This document shows positions 8,572 to 18,342 of a DNA stretch of 64,000 bases, piece by piece. Source of the stretch: Methylorubrum zatmanii (GTDB lineage: Bacteria; Pseudomonadota; Alphaproteobacteria; Rhizobiales; Beijerinckiaceae); contig NZ_NKUI01000019.1 of the NCBI RefSeq assembly GCF_014845115.1, positions 1-64,000 on the forward strand. Direction: 5' to 3'. Both the position numbers and the translations under genes were made by a program. The notes under the pieces were generated by a model, which had not been told where the DNA came from, did not search any database, and saw only the letters and a list, made by a program, of their open reading frames with translations. Every line of letters starts with the position of its first letter. Position 1 is the stretch's first letter.

Positions 8572-10807
8572 TATCGCCTACGAGCAGGCCCGGCACGGGT
8601 CGAGCATCGGCCAGCCGCTGACCCGCCGCGACGGAATCCTGAAGGTCACCGGCGCCGCGACCTACGCCGCCGACAACCGGCCGGAGGGCTTGCTCCACGC
8701 GGTGATGGCGGTGAGCCGCATCGCCCGGGGCCGCGTGACCCATCTCGACGTCGCGGCGGCGAAAGGTCATCCCGGTGTCGTCGCGGTGATGACCGGCGCC
8801 AATGCGCCGAAGCTCGCCCAGGACCCGGACGCGAAGGACAATCCCTTCATGTTCCGGCTCGATCTGCTGCAGAGCGATCAGGTCCGCTACGCGCATCAGC
8901 CGATCGCGGTGGTGATCGCCGAGACCCTGGAGGCCGCGACCGAGGGGGCCGAGCTGCTGGCCCCGCGCTACGCGGTCGAGCCCGCCCGGATCGGCCTCGA
9001 CGTCGAAGCGCCGCAGGAGCCGGAGGCGGTCGGAGCCGGCGACAAGACGCGCGCCTCCCGCGGCGATGTCGAGGCCGGGCTGGCCGAGGCCGAGCGGCGC
9101 ATCGAGACGGTCTACGAGACGGCGGCGCAATATCACAACCCCCTCGAACCACATGCCGTCGTCGCGCAATGGGACGGCGACCGGCTGATCGTCGATACGC
9201 CCAGCCAAGCCCTGGCCACGGCCCAGATGCGGCTCGCGGCCCTGTTCGGCCTCGATCCGAAGAACGTCCTCGTGCGCTCGCCCTTCCTCGGCGGCGGCTT
9301 CGGCTCGAAGGGCTTTCTATTCGGCCCGCAGGTGCTCGGGGTGATGGCGGCCAAGCTCGTCGGCCGTCCGGTCAAGCTGGTGCTGCGCCGGGAGCAGATG
9401 TTCGGTCCCGTGGGGCACCGGGCCGAGACCCGCCAGACCCTGCGCCTCGGGACCGACGCCTCCGGGGCGCTCACCGCCCTCGACCATCACACCCTGACCG
9501 CGACGAGCAGCTTCGACGATTTCTACGAGCCGGCCAGCGCCCTCTCCCGCTACCTCTACGCGGCGCCCGCCGTCTCGACCGGCCATTCGGGCGTGCGGGT
9601 CGATACCGGGACGCCGCTGTTCATGCGGGCGCCGGGGGAAGCCTCGGGCAGCGTCGCGCTCGAAGGCGCCATCGACGAGATGGCGGAGGCCTGCGGCCTC
9701 GACCCGCTGGACTTCCGCCTGAAGAACTACGCCGAGGCCGAGCCTATCTCCGGCCGGCCCTTCTCCTCCAAGGCCTTGCGGGAGTGCTACGCGCAGGGCG
9801 CGGCCCGGTTCGGCTGGGACAAGCGGGCGAAGGCGCCGCGCTCCATGCGCGATTCCGCCGGGCGGCTGGTCGGCTACGGGGTCGGCACCGCCCTGTTCCC
9901 GGCCCTGATGATGCAGGCCGAGGCGCGGGCCGAGATCCGCGCCGACGGCACCGGCACGGTCGCGCTCGGCGCCCACGACATGGGCCAGGGCGCCTGGACC
10001 GCCCTGGCCCAGATCGCCGCCGACGGGCTCGGGATCGATCTCGATCGACTCGATTTCCAGAGCGGCCGCTCCGACCTGCCCAATGCCGGCATCGCCGGAG
10101 GCTCGGCCCATACCGCCACCGCCGGTTCGGCGATCCATTCCGCCACCAGTGCCGTGCTGGCGCAGCTCGCCGAGCTTGCCACCGGTGACGAGCGCTCGCC
10201 GCTCTACGGCGCGGGCAATGCCGGCGTGTTCGCCAGGGGCGGCCGATTGCTGCGCCGGGATGACGAGGGCCGTGGCGAATCGTTCGCCGATATTCTCGCA
10301 CGCGCGGGCCGCGCCTCGGTCTCGGCCGAGGGCAAGGCCGCGCCGGATCCGGCCTCGCGCGAGGCCTATGCCATGCACGCCCATGGCGCCGTCTTCGCCG
10401 AGGTCAGCGTCGATCCCGATTTCGGTCAGATCCGGGTGACACGGCTCGTCGGCGCCTTCGCCGCCGGACGGATCGTCAATCCGCGTCTCGTGACCAGCCA
10501 GTATTACGGCGGCATGATCTGGGGTGTGTCCTTCGCCCTGCACGAGACCGCCGTGCTCGATCCCCGCTCGGGCCGGGTCATGAACGCCAATCTCGGCGAG
10601 TACCATGTGCCGGTGAATGCCGACGTGCCCGCCATCGAAGCGATTCTGGTCGAGGAGCACGACCCGCACGTGAATCCCCTCGGAATCAAGGGCGTGGGCG
10701 AGATCGGCATCACCGGCACGGCGGGCGCCATTGCCAACGCCGTCTATCACGCCACCGGCATCCGCGTGCGCAAGACGCCGATCACGCTGGACCGGCTGTT
10801 GGGGTGA
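8564..10807 (+). CDS. Molybdenum-cofactor-binding subunit of the aldehyde oxidoreductase-like enzyme
   Basis: This catalytic large subunit (747 residues) has the full set of Mo-hydroxylase motifs. FLGGGFGSKG (near residue 245) binds the cofactor; MRAPGEASG and AHDMGQGAWT are further contacts; GIKGVGEIGITG near the C-terminus contains the catalytic glutamate (E713). With the two upstream subunits it forms a PaoABC-type enzyme that hydroxylates aldehydes or N-heterocycles. No accessory XdhC/PaoD maturation gene follows in this window; the next gene on the other strand is unrelated. The missing chaperone must be elsewhere. Confidence 0.93.
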   Translation: MPDIAYEQARHGSSIGQPLTRRDGILKVTGAATYAADNRPEGLLHAVMAVSRIARGRVTHLDVAAAKGHPGVVAVMTGANAPKLAQDPDAKDNPFMFRLDLLQSDQVRYAHQPIAVVIAETLEAATEGAELLAPRYAVEPARIGLDVEAPQEPEAVGAGDKTRASRGDVEAGLAEAERRIETVYETAAQYHNPLEPHAVVAQWDGDRLIVDTPSQALATAQMRLAALFGLDPKNVLVRSPFLGGGFGSKGFLFGPQVLGVMAAKLVGRPVKLVLRREQMFGPVGHRAETRQTLRLGTDASGALTALDHHTLTATSSFDDFYEPASALSRYLYAAPAVSTGHSGVRVDTGTPLFMRAPGEASGSVALEGAIDEMAEACGLDPLDFRLKNYAEAEPISGRPFSSKALRECYAQGAARFGWDKRAKAPRSMRDSAGRLVGYGVGTALFPALMMQAEARAEIRADGTGTVALGAHDMGQGAWTALAQIAADGLGIDLDRLDFQSGRSDLPNAGIAGGSAHTATAGSAIHSATSAVLAQLAELATGDERSPLYGAGNAGVFARGGRLLRRDDEGRGESFADILARAGRASVSAEGKAAPDPASREAYAMHAHGAVFAEVSVDPDFGQIRVTRLVGAFAAGRIVNPRLVTSQYYGGMIWGVSFALHETAVLDPRSGRVMNANLGEYHVPVNADVPAIEAILVEEHDPHVNPLGIKGVGEIGITGTAGAIANAVYHATGIRVRKTPITLDRLLG

Positions 10808-10956
10808 GACTCGCCGCGAGGCGCGTCTCTGATTCGCTCCTCTTGTGAGCGGCCGCGCAGCAACCTCGAAGGATCCTCCGGAAGCCGACCGGGACATCCG
10901 TCGAGACCCGCTTTGCGGCGCAGCTCAGGAGGCGGATCAGACTCGAAGAGCTGCGC

Positions 10957-11478
10957 TCAGCCGGTTCGGCCCGATGACGCCTGAGCGAGGTCGACGGATT
11001 CGAGCAGCGCCAGCGCCTCCGCCACCGACAGCCGCCGGATTTCCGCGCGGCCGAGATCGCCGAAGCGGCGTTCGACGTGGCGGGTGGGTCCGCCCCGCAC
11101 CGCCAGCCCGAAATGCACGAGCCCCACCGGCTTGTCCGCGCTGCCGCCGCCCGGCCCGGCGATGCCGGTCACCGAGACGGCGACCTCCGCCCGGGACGCG
11201 GCGAGCGCACCGTCCGCCATGGCACGGGCGACCGGCTCGCTCACCGCGCCATGGCGCAGGATCACGTCCATCGGCACGCCGATGGCCTCGGCCTTGGCCT
11301 CGTTGGAATAGGTGACGAAACCGCGCTCCATCACCGCCGAGGAGCCGGGCACCGCCGTGAGCAGACCGGCGACCAAGCCGCCGGTGCAGGATTCGGCGGT
11401 CACGACACGCTGCTTCGCCGCCGCATAGGCCCGCACCAGTGCCTCGGCGCGGGCGAGCAGGGCGGCGTCCTCGATCAC
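10957..11478 (-). CDS. pncC: CinA C-terminal domain family amidase (nicotinamide-nucleotide amidohydrolase)
   Basis: This 173-residue protein consists only of the CinA C-terminal domain. It shows VVTAESCTGGLVAGLLT near the N-terminus (Ser and surrounding catalytic residues) and VSVTGIAGPGGGSADKPVGLV, the family signature. E. coli PncC-type enzymes deamidate nicotinamide mononucleotide to nicotinic acid mononucleotide in the NAD recycling path. The gene overlaps the end of ispDF by four bases (ATGA), so the two are co-transcribed, an association common in Alphaproteobacteria. Confidence 0.9.
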   Translation of the reverse strand: MIEDAALLARAEALVRAYAAAKQRVVTAESCTGGLVAGLLTAVPGSSAVMERGFVTYSNEAKAEAIGVPMDVILRHGAVSEPVARAMADGALAASRAEVAVSVTGIAGPGGGSADKPVGLVHFGLAVRGGPTRHVERRFGDLGRAEIRRLSVAEALALLESVDLAQASSGRTG

Positions 11479-12806
11479 GAGCGGCGCTCGTTGGTCTCCG
11501 CTTCGGTCTCGATCTCCGCCGGGATCTCCGGCAGGCGAACCGTGGCGGCGGCCTGGGCGGCCAGCCCCTCGGCCCGGCCGACGAAGCCGAGCTTCTCCGT
11601 CGTCGTCGCCTTGATCGAGACGGAGGAGAGCGGAACCCCGGCAACCTCGGCGATGCGGGCACGGATCGCGTCGCGATATTGGCCGATGCGCGGGGCTTCG
11701 GCCAGCACGGTCACGTCGAGATGGTCGATCCTACCGCCGCGCGCCCGCACCAGCTGGCAGGCATGGGCGAGGAACTGGTCGGAGGCGGCCCCGCGCCACT
11801 TCTCGTCGGAGGGCGGGAAATGGGTGCCGATATCGCCGTCGGCGATGGCGCCGAGCAGCGCATCGGTCAGCGCGTGCAGCGCCACGTCGCCGTCGGAATG
11901 GGCGAGCACGCCCCGGTCCGCCGGAATTTTCACGCCGCCGAGCCAGACATGGTCGCCCTCCGTGAAGGCGTGAACATCGAAGCCGGTGCCGAGGCGGGTC
12001 ACGTAAGTGGTCATAGGGTCTTCAGATATCGCGGCCGCGGTTTCAGAGAAAGCCCGGCCGGAGAAAGCCCGATCCGCGTCGATCAGGTCCGCGGCCTGGG
12101 TGATCTTCCTGTTGCGGGCATCGCCTTCGAACACCACCACCGGCAATCCGGCCCATTCCGCCAGCGCCCCGTCATCGGTGAAGCCGTCGCGCCCCTCCGC
12201 CACCGCCTTGCGGTGGGCGTCGAGGAGCGGTCCGAAGCGGAAGCTCTGCGGGGTCTGCACCGCGCGCAGTTTCTCGCGGGCCGGCGTCTCGTGGACGCGG
12301 CCGATTCCCGGCGCGATCTCTTCCACGAGCTTGATGGTGTCGGAGACCGCCACGCCCGGCACGGCCGCGCCGTGCTCCGCCCCGGCGGACACGGCGCGGG
12401 CGATCAGCGCGTCGTCCACGAAGGGCCGCGCCGCGTCGTGGATCAGCACGAGATCCGGGTGGCCGGAGCGCGCCAGCCCTTCGAGCCCCGCCGCCACCGA
12501 TTGCTGGCGGGTCGCACCGCCCGGCACCGGCTCCGCCAGCTTCTCACGATGGGCCGGGTCGAGATCGGCGAGGCATTCCCGGTAGAAATCCTGCGCGTCG
12601 GAGGCGATCACCGGTTGAATGCGCGCGATGCGGTCGGAGCCGGCCAAAGCCGCGAGTGTCCGCGTCAGCACGGCCCGGCCGCCGACGCGGCGATATTGCT
12701 TGGGCAAGTCGCCGCCGACGCGCAGGCCTTTGCCGGCGGCGACGACCACGGCGGCGACGACGGGATCCTGTGAGCCTCCCGGCTGCCGCGCGGCGGGGTC
12801 GGACAT
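11475..12806 (-). CDS. ispDF: Bifunctional IspDF of the MEP isoprenoid pathway
   Basis: This fusion protein (443 residues) catalyses two non-consecutive steps of the non-mevalonate pathway. Residues 1 to about 230 are 2-C-methyl-D-erythritol 4-phosphate cytidylyltransferase ([19 protein letters not shown] nucleotide loop; [10 protein letters not shown]). From about residue 265 the chain is 2-C-methyl-D-erythritol 2,4-cyclodiphosphate synthase (GTGFDVHAF with the Zn-binding Asp/His; [30 protein letters not shown]). Fusion of IspD to IspF is typical of many Alphaproteobacteria, where IspE sits elsewhere. The start ATG lies close to the divergent dusB promoter region. Confidence 0.95.
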   Translation of the reverse strand: MSDPAARQPGGSQDPVVAAVVVAAGKGLRVGGDLPKQYRRVGGRAVLTRTLAALAGSDRIARIQPVIASDAQDFYRECLADLDPAHREKLAEPVPGGATRQQSVAAGLEGLARSGHPDLVLIHDAARPFVDDALIARAVSAGAEHGAAVPGVAVSDTIKLVEEIAPGIGRVHETPAREKLRAVQTPQSFRFGPLLDAHRKAVAEGRDGFTDDGALAEWAGLPVVVFEGDARNRKITQAADLIDADRAFSGRAFSETAAAISEDPMTTYVTRLGTGFDVHAFTEGDHVWLGGVKIPADRGVLAHSDGDVALHALTDALLGAIADGDIGTHFPPSDEKWRGAASDQFLAHACQLVRARGGRIDHLDVTVLAEAPRIGQYRDAIRARIAEVAGVPLSSVSIKATTTEKLGFVGRAEGLAAQAAATVRLPEIPAEIETEAETNERRS

Positions 12807-12885
12807 GCTGAGGCCTCGAACGACAGAGAATTGGGGACGCCGCGCTCTTATGCGGCGGATAGACTGAAGGCAAACGCAGTCGGCG

Positions 12886-12913
12886 CTTGCGTCCGGCCCG
12901 CGTTTGGCTATTT
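12886..12913 (+). promoter_or_regulatory. Possible housekeeping promoter of the dusB-ntr operon
   Basis: CTTGCG (12886-12891) and CTATTT (12908-12913) are separated by 16 bases and approach the alphaproteobacterial vegetative consensus CTTGAC/CTATAT. Transcription would begin at about 12920, only a few bases before the ATG at 12924. The transcript would then be nearly leaderless unless the GTG at 12978 is the real start. This is inference only. Confidence 0.35.
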
Positions 12914-12923
12914 ATTGTGCATA

Positions 12924-13952
12924 ATGACAGATGATCATTATTTGAGCGCGCTGCGCTCCGGGGGTGAGGGAGGGCCGGTGCATCCGCCCGTCCTTCTGGC
13001 TCCGCTCTCGGGCGTCACCGACCTGCATATGCGCCGTCTCGCGCAGGGGCTCGGCGCCAGCGCCGTCGTCTCCGAAATGGTGGCGGCGGCCGAACTGGCG
13101 AAGGGTGACGCCGAATCGCGCGTCCGGGCCGAGGGCGCCGGGGTGAGTCCGCACATCGTCCAGCTCGCCGGCTGCGCACCGGAGCCGATGGCCGAGGCCG
13201 CCCGCATCGCCGTCGCCAACGGGGCGGATGCCATCGATATCAACATGGGCTGCCCGGCCAAGACCGTGACCGGCGGCGAATCCGGCTCCGCCTTGATGCG
13301 CGATCTCGATCATGCCGCCCGGCTGCTCGCCGCGGTGCGCGAGGCGGTCGAGGTCCCGGTGACGGTGAAGATGCGCCTCGGCTGGGACCATGCCAGCCTC
13401 AATGCGCCGGACCTCGCCCGGCGCGCCGAATCGCTCGGTCTCGACGGCGTCACCGTCCACGGCCGCACCCGGCAGCAATTCTACAAGGGCCGGGCCGATT
13501 GGTCGGCGATCCGATCCGTGGTGGAGGCGGTGAGTCTCCCCGTCATCGCCAACGGCGACATCGCGAGCCTGGAGGAGGCGCGCGCCTGCCTCGCCGCCTC
13601 GGGCGCGACCGGCGTGATGATCGGGCGCGCGGCGGTCGGCCGGCCCTGGCTCGTCGGCGCAATCGCCGCCGGGCTGGCCGGCAGAACCGTCATGCCACTC
13701 TCGCCCGAACGGCAAGCGGAGGTCGCGACCGCGCATTACGAGGGGCTGATCGCGCTCTACGGGGCGTCGATGGGCGTGCGCCACGCCCGCAAGCACCTCG
13801 CCGCCTATGCCGATGCGGCCGGCGGCCTCGGTGCCGACGACCGGCGCCGCCTCGTCACCACCACCGATCCGGCGGAGGCGCTGCGTCTCCTGCGCCGCGC
13901 TTTTCTCGAACCGGCCGGAGGGACGGATGCGCCCTTCGGCGAGGCGGCCTGA
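12924..13952 (+). CDS. dusB: tRNA-dihydrouridine synthase DusB (NifR3)
   Basis: This flavoenzyme reduces uridine to dihydrouridine in the D-arm of tRNAs. Family motifs are visible: [17 protein letters not shown] near the N-terminus (FMN site), [20 protein letters not shown] with the catalytic Cys, [23 protein letters not shown], and VIANGDI. As in Rhodobacter and Rhizobium it is the first gene of the nifR3-ntrB-ntrC operon. Its stop shares one base with the ntrB ATG. ATG 12924 is given, but no ribosome site precedes it. An in-frame GTG at 12978 has a strong GAGGGAGGG sequence just upstream and would still keep the first barrel strand. Confidence 0.93.
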   Translation: MTDDHYLSALRSGGEGGPVHPPVLLAPLSGVTDLHMRRLAQGLGASAVVSEMVAAAELAKGDAESRVRAEGAGVSPHIVQLAGCAPEPMAEAARIAVANGADAIDINMGCPAKTVTGGESGSALMRDLDHAARLLAAVREAVEVPVTVKMRLGWDHASLNAPDLARRAESLGLDGVTVHGRTRQQFYKGRADWSAIRSVVEAVSLPVIANGDIASLEEARACLAASGATGVMIGRAAVGRPWLVGAIAAGLAGRTVMPLSPERQAEVATAHYEGLIALYGASMGVRHARKHLAAYADAAGGLGADDRRRLVTTTDPAEALRLLRRAFLEPAGGTDAPFGEAA

Positions 13953-15085
13953 TGCCCTTTTCTGACGAGCCTCTGCCCGAATCGCTGCCGGCGGCGGAAG
14001 CGGTGCTGAATTCCCTGCCGCTGCCGGTGCTCACCATCGGCCCAGACGAGCGGATCCTGCGGGTCAATCACGCCGCCGAGCTGTTCTTCGACGCGTCCGC
14101 CCGGCTGATGCTGCGCGGGCGGCTGCGCGACATCATCCCGTTCTCCTCGCCCATCATCGCCCTGGTGGCCGAGGTGCGGCGGCGGAGCTCCAGCGTCTCG
14201 GAATACCGTGTCGAGCTGGTCCAGCCGCGCTCGGGCCAGGAGCGCAGCGTCGACGTGTTCGCCACGCCCCTGCGGGACGAGGACGATTCGGTGGTGCTGA
14301 TGCTCCAGGAGCGCACCATCGCCGACAAGATGAACCGCCAGCTCACCCATCGCGGCGCCGCCCGCTCGATGGTGGCCCTGGGCGCCATGCTCGCCCACGA
14401 GATCAAGAACCCGCTCGCCGGCATCCGCGGCGCGGCGCAGTTGCTCGAACAGGAGCGGGACGACGAGGACCGGGTGCTCACCCGCCTCATCTGCGACGAG
14501 TCCGATCGGATCGTGCGCATCGTCGAGCGGATGGAACTGTTCGGCGACGAGCGCCCGGTGGAGCGCGGCCCGGTCAACGTCCACGGCGTGCTCGATCAGG
14601 TGAAGCGCTCGGCGCAGTCGGGCTTCGCCCGTCACATCCGCTTCGTCGAGAATTACGATCCCTCGCTGCCGCCCGTCCTCGGCAACAGGGACCAGCTGAT
14701 CCAGGTGATCCTGAACCTCGTCAAGAACGCTGCGGAGGCGATCGGCACGGATACGGTCGAGGGTGAGATCACCCTCTCCACCGCTTTCCGCACCGGCCTG
14801 CGCCTCCAGATCCCCGGCTCCCGCGAGCGCGTCAGCCTGCCCATCGAGGTGGCGGTGCGCGACAACGGCCCGGGCATCCCGCCCGACCTGCTGTCCGACC
14901 TGTTCGACCCTTTCGTCACGACCAAGGCGCAGGGTTCCGGCCTCGGACTTGCATTGGTTGCCAAGATCGTCGGCGATCATGGGGGCATCGTCGAATGCGA
15001 TCCCGTTCCCCGCCGCACCGCCTTCCGGATCCTGCTTCCCATGTCGAGCGCCCGCGACGGGCGTGAATCGACTGCGGATCGTTGA
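13952..15085 (+). CDS. ntrB: Nitrogen-regulation sensor kinase NtrB
   Basis: This soluble histidine kinase/phosphatase (377 residues) controls NtrC in response to nitrogen status through PII. There is no membrane segment. A PAS domain occupies about residues 15-125, the H-box [18 protein letters not shown] has the phosphorylated His at 149, and the ATPase part has [10 protein letters not shown] (N-box), DNGPGIP and GSGLGLALV (G-boxes). Translation is coupled to dusB through a TGATG overlap, and ntrC starts 11 bases after the stop. Confidence 0.95.
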   Translation: MPFSDEPLPESLPAAEAVLNSLPLPVLTIGPDERILRVNHAAELFFDASARLMLRGRLRDIIPFSSPIIALVAEVRRRSSSVSEYRVELVQPRSGQERSVDVFATPLRDEDDSVVLMLQERTIADKMNRQLTHRGAARSMVALGAMLAHEIKNPLAGIRGAAQLLEQERDDEDRVLTRLICDESDRIVRIVERMELFGDERPVERGPVNVHGVLDQVKRSAQSGFARHIRFVENYDPSLPPVLGNRDQLIQVILNLVKNAAEAIGTDTVEGEITLSTAFRTGLRLQIPGSRERVSLPIEVAVRDNGPGIPPDLLSDLFDPFVTTKAQGSGLGLALVAKIVGDHGGIVECDPVPRRTAFRILLPMSSARDGRESTADR

Positions 15086-15095
15086 GTCGAGAGTC

Positions 15096-16562
<1,467 letters not shown>

Positions 16563-16640
16563 GGCGCTGAAGGGGGAGCCGGCGAGGCCGCGTGCGATCC
16601 CCCTCTGTTCTCCACGGCCGCGCTTCGCTAAAGGCGCGCC

Positions 16641-18278
16641 ATGCTGCGCCTCCGTGAGTATCAGCGCGCCGCCCTGGAGGCGCTCGACCGGCATTGGGAC
16701 CAGGGCGGCGGGCCCGGCCTCGTCGTGCTGCCGACCGGCGCCGGCAAGGCGCTCGTCATCGCCGCGCTGATCCGCGATTGGCTGGAGCGGGCGCCGGAGG
16801 CCCGCATCTGCGTGCTCACCCATGTCCGCGAGCTGGTGGTGCAGAACCACGGCGAGCTGCTGGCCTATTGGCCGGAGGCGCCCGCCGGCATCTTCTCCGC
16901 CGGTGTCGGGCGGCGGGAGGCCGGTGCGCAGGTGGTGTTCTGCTCGATTCAATCGGTGCGCGACCGCGCCGATTTGTTCGGGACCATCGACCTCATCGTC
17001 ATCGACGAGGCCCATCTCGTGCCCCGCTCCGGCGAGACCGGCTACGGCCGCTTCCTCGCCGCCGCGCGGGCGGGCAACCCGGATCTCAAGGTCGCGGGCT
17101 TCACCGCCACCCCCTACCGCCTCGATTCCGGCCGGCTCGACGAGGGCGAGGGCCGGGTCTTCGCACGCATCGTCTACGAAGCGCTCGTCGGCGACCTGAT
17201 CCATCAGGGCTATCTCGCCCCCCTGGTCTGCAAGGCCACCGCCCTCTCCCTCGACGTCACCGGGGTGCCGAAGCGCGGCGGCGACTACGTGCCCTCGGCG
17301 CTGGAGGCGGCGGTCAACCGCGCATGGATCACCCGCGCCGCCGTGGAGGAGATGGTGAGCTACGGCCGGGAGCGGCGGGCCTGGCTCGCCTTCTGCGCCG
17401 GCCTCGCCCACGCGGCCGCCATGCGCGATGCGATCCGCGCCGAGGGCGTGTCCTGCGAGACCGTCACCGGCGAGATGGGCAAGCGCGAGCGCGACCGGAT
17501 CGTGCGCGATTTCCGGGCCGGCAAGATCCGCTGCCTCACCTCGGTCGGCGTGCTCTCCACTGGCTTCAATGTGCCTGAGGTCGATCTCATCGCCCTGTTG
17601 CGGCCGACTCAATCCGCCGGTCTCTACGTGCAGCAGGTCGGCCGGGCCCTGCGCCGGGCGCCGGGCAAGGCGGATGCGATCGTGCTCGACTATGCCGGGC
17701 TGGTGCGGATGCACGGGCCGGTCGATGCGGTCACGGCCCGCAGCGTCGCCCTCGGCCCCGCCGCGCCGGGAATCGCGCGCGCCAAGCCCTGCCCCGGCTG
17801 CGGCGCGCTGATCGCCCTCAATGCCAGCACCTGCGAGGCCTGCTGGGTCGAGCCGGAGACTGAGGACGAGGAGGCGCCCCATGCGGCGAGTGCCGAGGAC
17901 GCGCTGCCGATCCTGTCCGAACCCGTCTCCCCCTGGCGGGAGTTGGCCTCCTGGCGGCTGGGACGCGGTCCCGGCGGCTCGGGGCCGGACCGTCTCGAGG
18001 TCGCGTTCCGGTGGCAGGGGGGCGGATGCCGCGTCGAGGTCTGCCTCGAACATTCCGGCCATGCCCGTGAGAAGGCGGTGCAGTGGTGGCGGGCCTTCGG
18101 CGGTGCCGAGCCGGTGCCGATGAGCATTGAGGCGGCCCTCGACCGGGCCGACGAGCTGGAGCGGCCGGACGCCGTGCGGGTCGAGGCCGCCGGCCGGCTC
18201 ACGGAGAGCGTGACCGTGCGGTTTTCGGACGGCCGGCGGTTCCGCGACCTGCGCCGCTGGGGCAGTCTGGCGGCCTGA
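16641..18278 (+). CDS. Superfamily 2 DEAH-box helicase with zinc ribbon, inserted in the ntr cluster
   Basis: This 545-residue protein has all SF2 helicase motifs: Q-like LREYQRAAL, motif I LPTGAGKA, motif II VIDEAH, motif III GFTATPYR, motif IV/V (VGVLSTGFNVPEVD) and motif VI QQVGRALRR. Residue 37 in motif I is Ala where nearly all P-loop ATPases have Thr/Ser to coordinate Mg2+. After the helicase core comes a CxxC-x(n)-CxxC zinc ribbon (CPGCG ... CEAC, about residues 383-400) and a C-terminal domain of unknown type. It resembles phage- and restriction-type helicases. It lies 78 bases after ntrC and 64 bases before ntrY on the same strand. Its substrate and any link to nitrogen control are unknown. 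Confidence 0.85.
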   Translation: MLRLREYQRAALEALDRHWDQGGGPGLVVLPTGAGKALVIAALIRDWLERAPEARICVLTHVRELVVQNHGELLAYWPEAPAGIFSAGVGRREAGAQVVFCSIQSVRDRADLFGTIDLIVIDEAHLVPRSGETGYGRFLAAARAGNPDLKVAGFTATPYRLDSGRLDEGEGRVFARIVYEALVGDLIHQGYLAPLVCKATALSLDVTGVPKRGGDYVPSALEAAVNRAWITRAAVEEMVSYGRERRAWLAFCAGLAHAAAMRDAIRAEGVSCETVTGEMGKRERDRIVRDFRAGKIRCLTSVGVLSTGFNVPEVDLIALLRPTQSAGLYVQQVGRALRRAPGKADAIVLDYAGLVRMHGPVDAVTARSVALGPAAPGIARAKPCPGCGALIALNASTCEACWVEPETEDEEAPHAASAEDALPILSEPVSPWRELASWRLGRGPGGSGPDRLEVAFRWQGGGCRVEVCLEHSGHAREKAVQWWRAFGGAEPVPMSIEAALDRADELERPDAVRVEAAGRLTESVTVRFSDGRRFRDLRRWGSLAA

Positions 18279-18342
18279 TCGTTTCGACGCCTCGGACCGA
18301 TTCGTATTAATTTCGCCACACTGTTGTGGCCCCGCATCAGCG

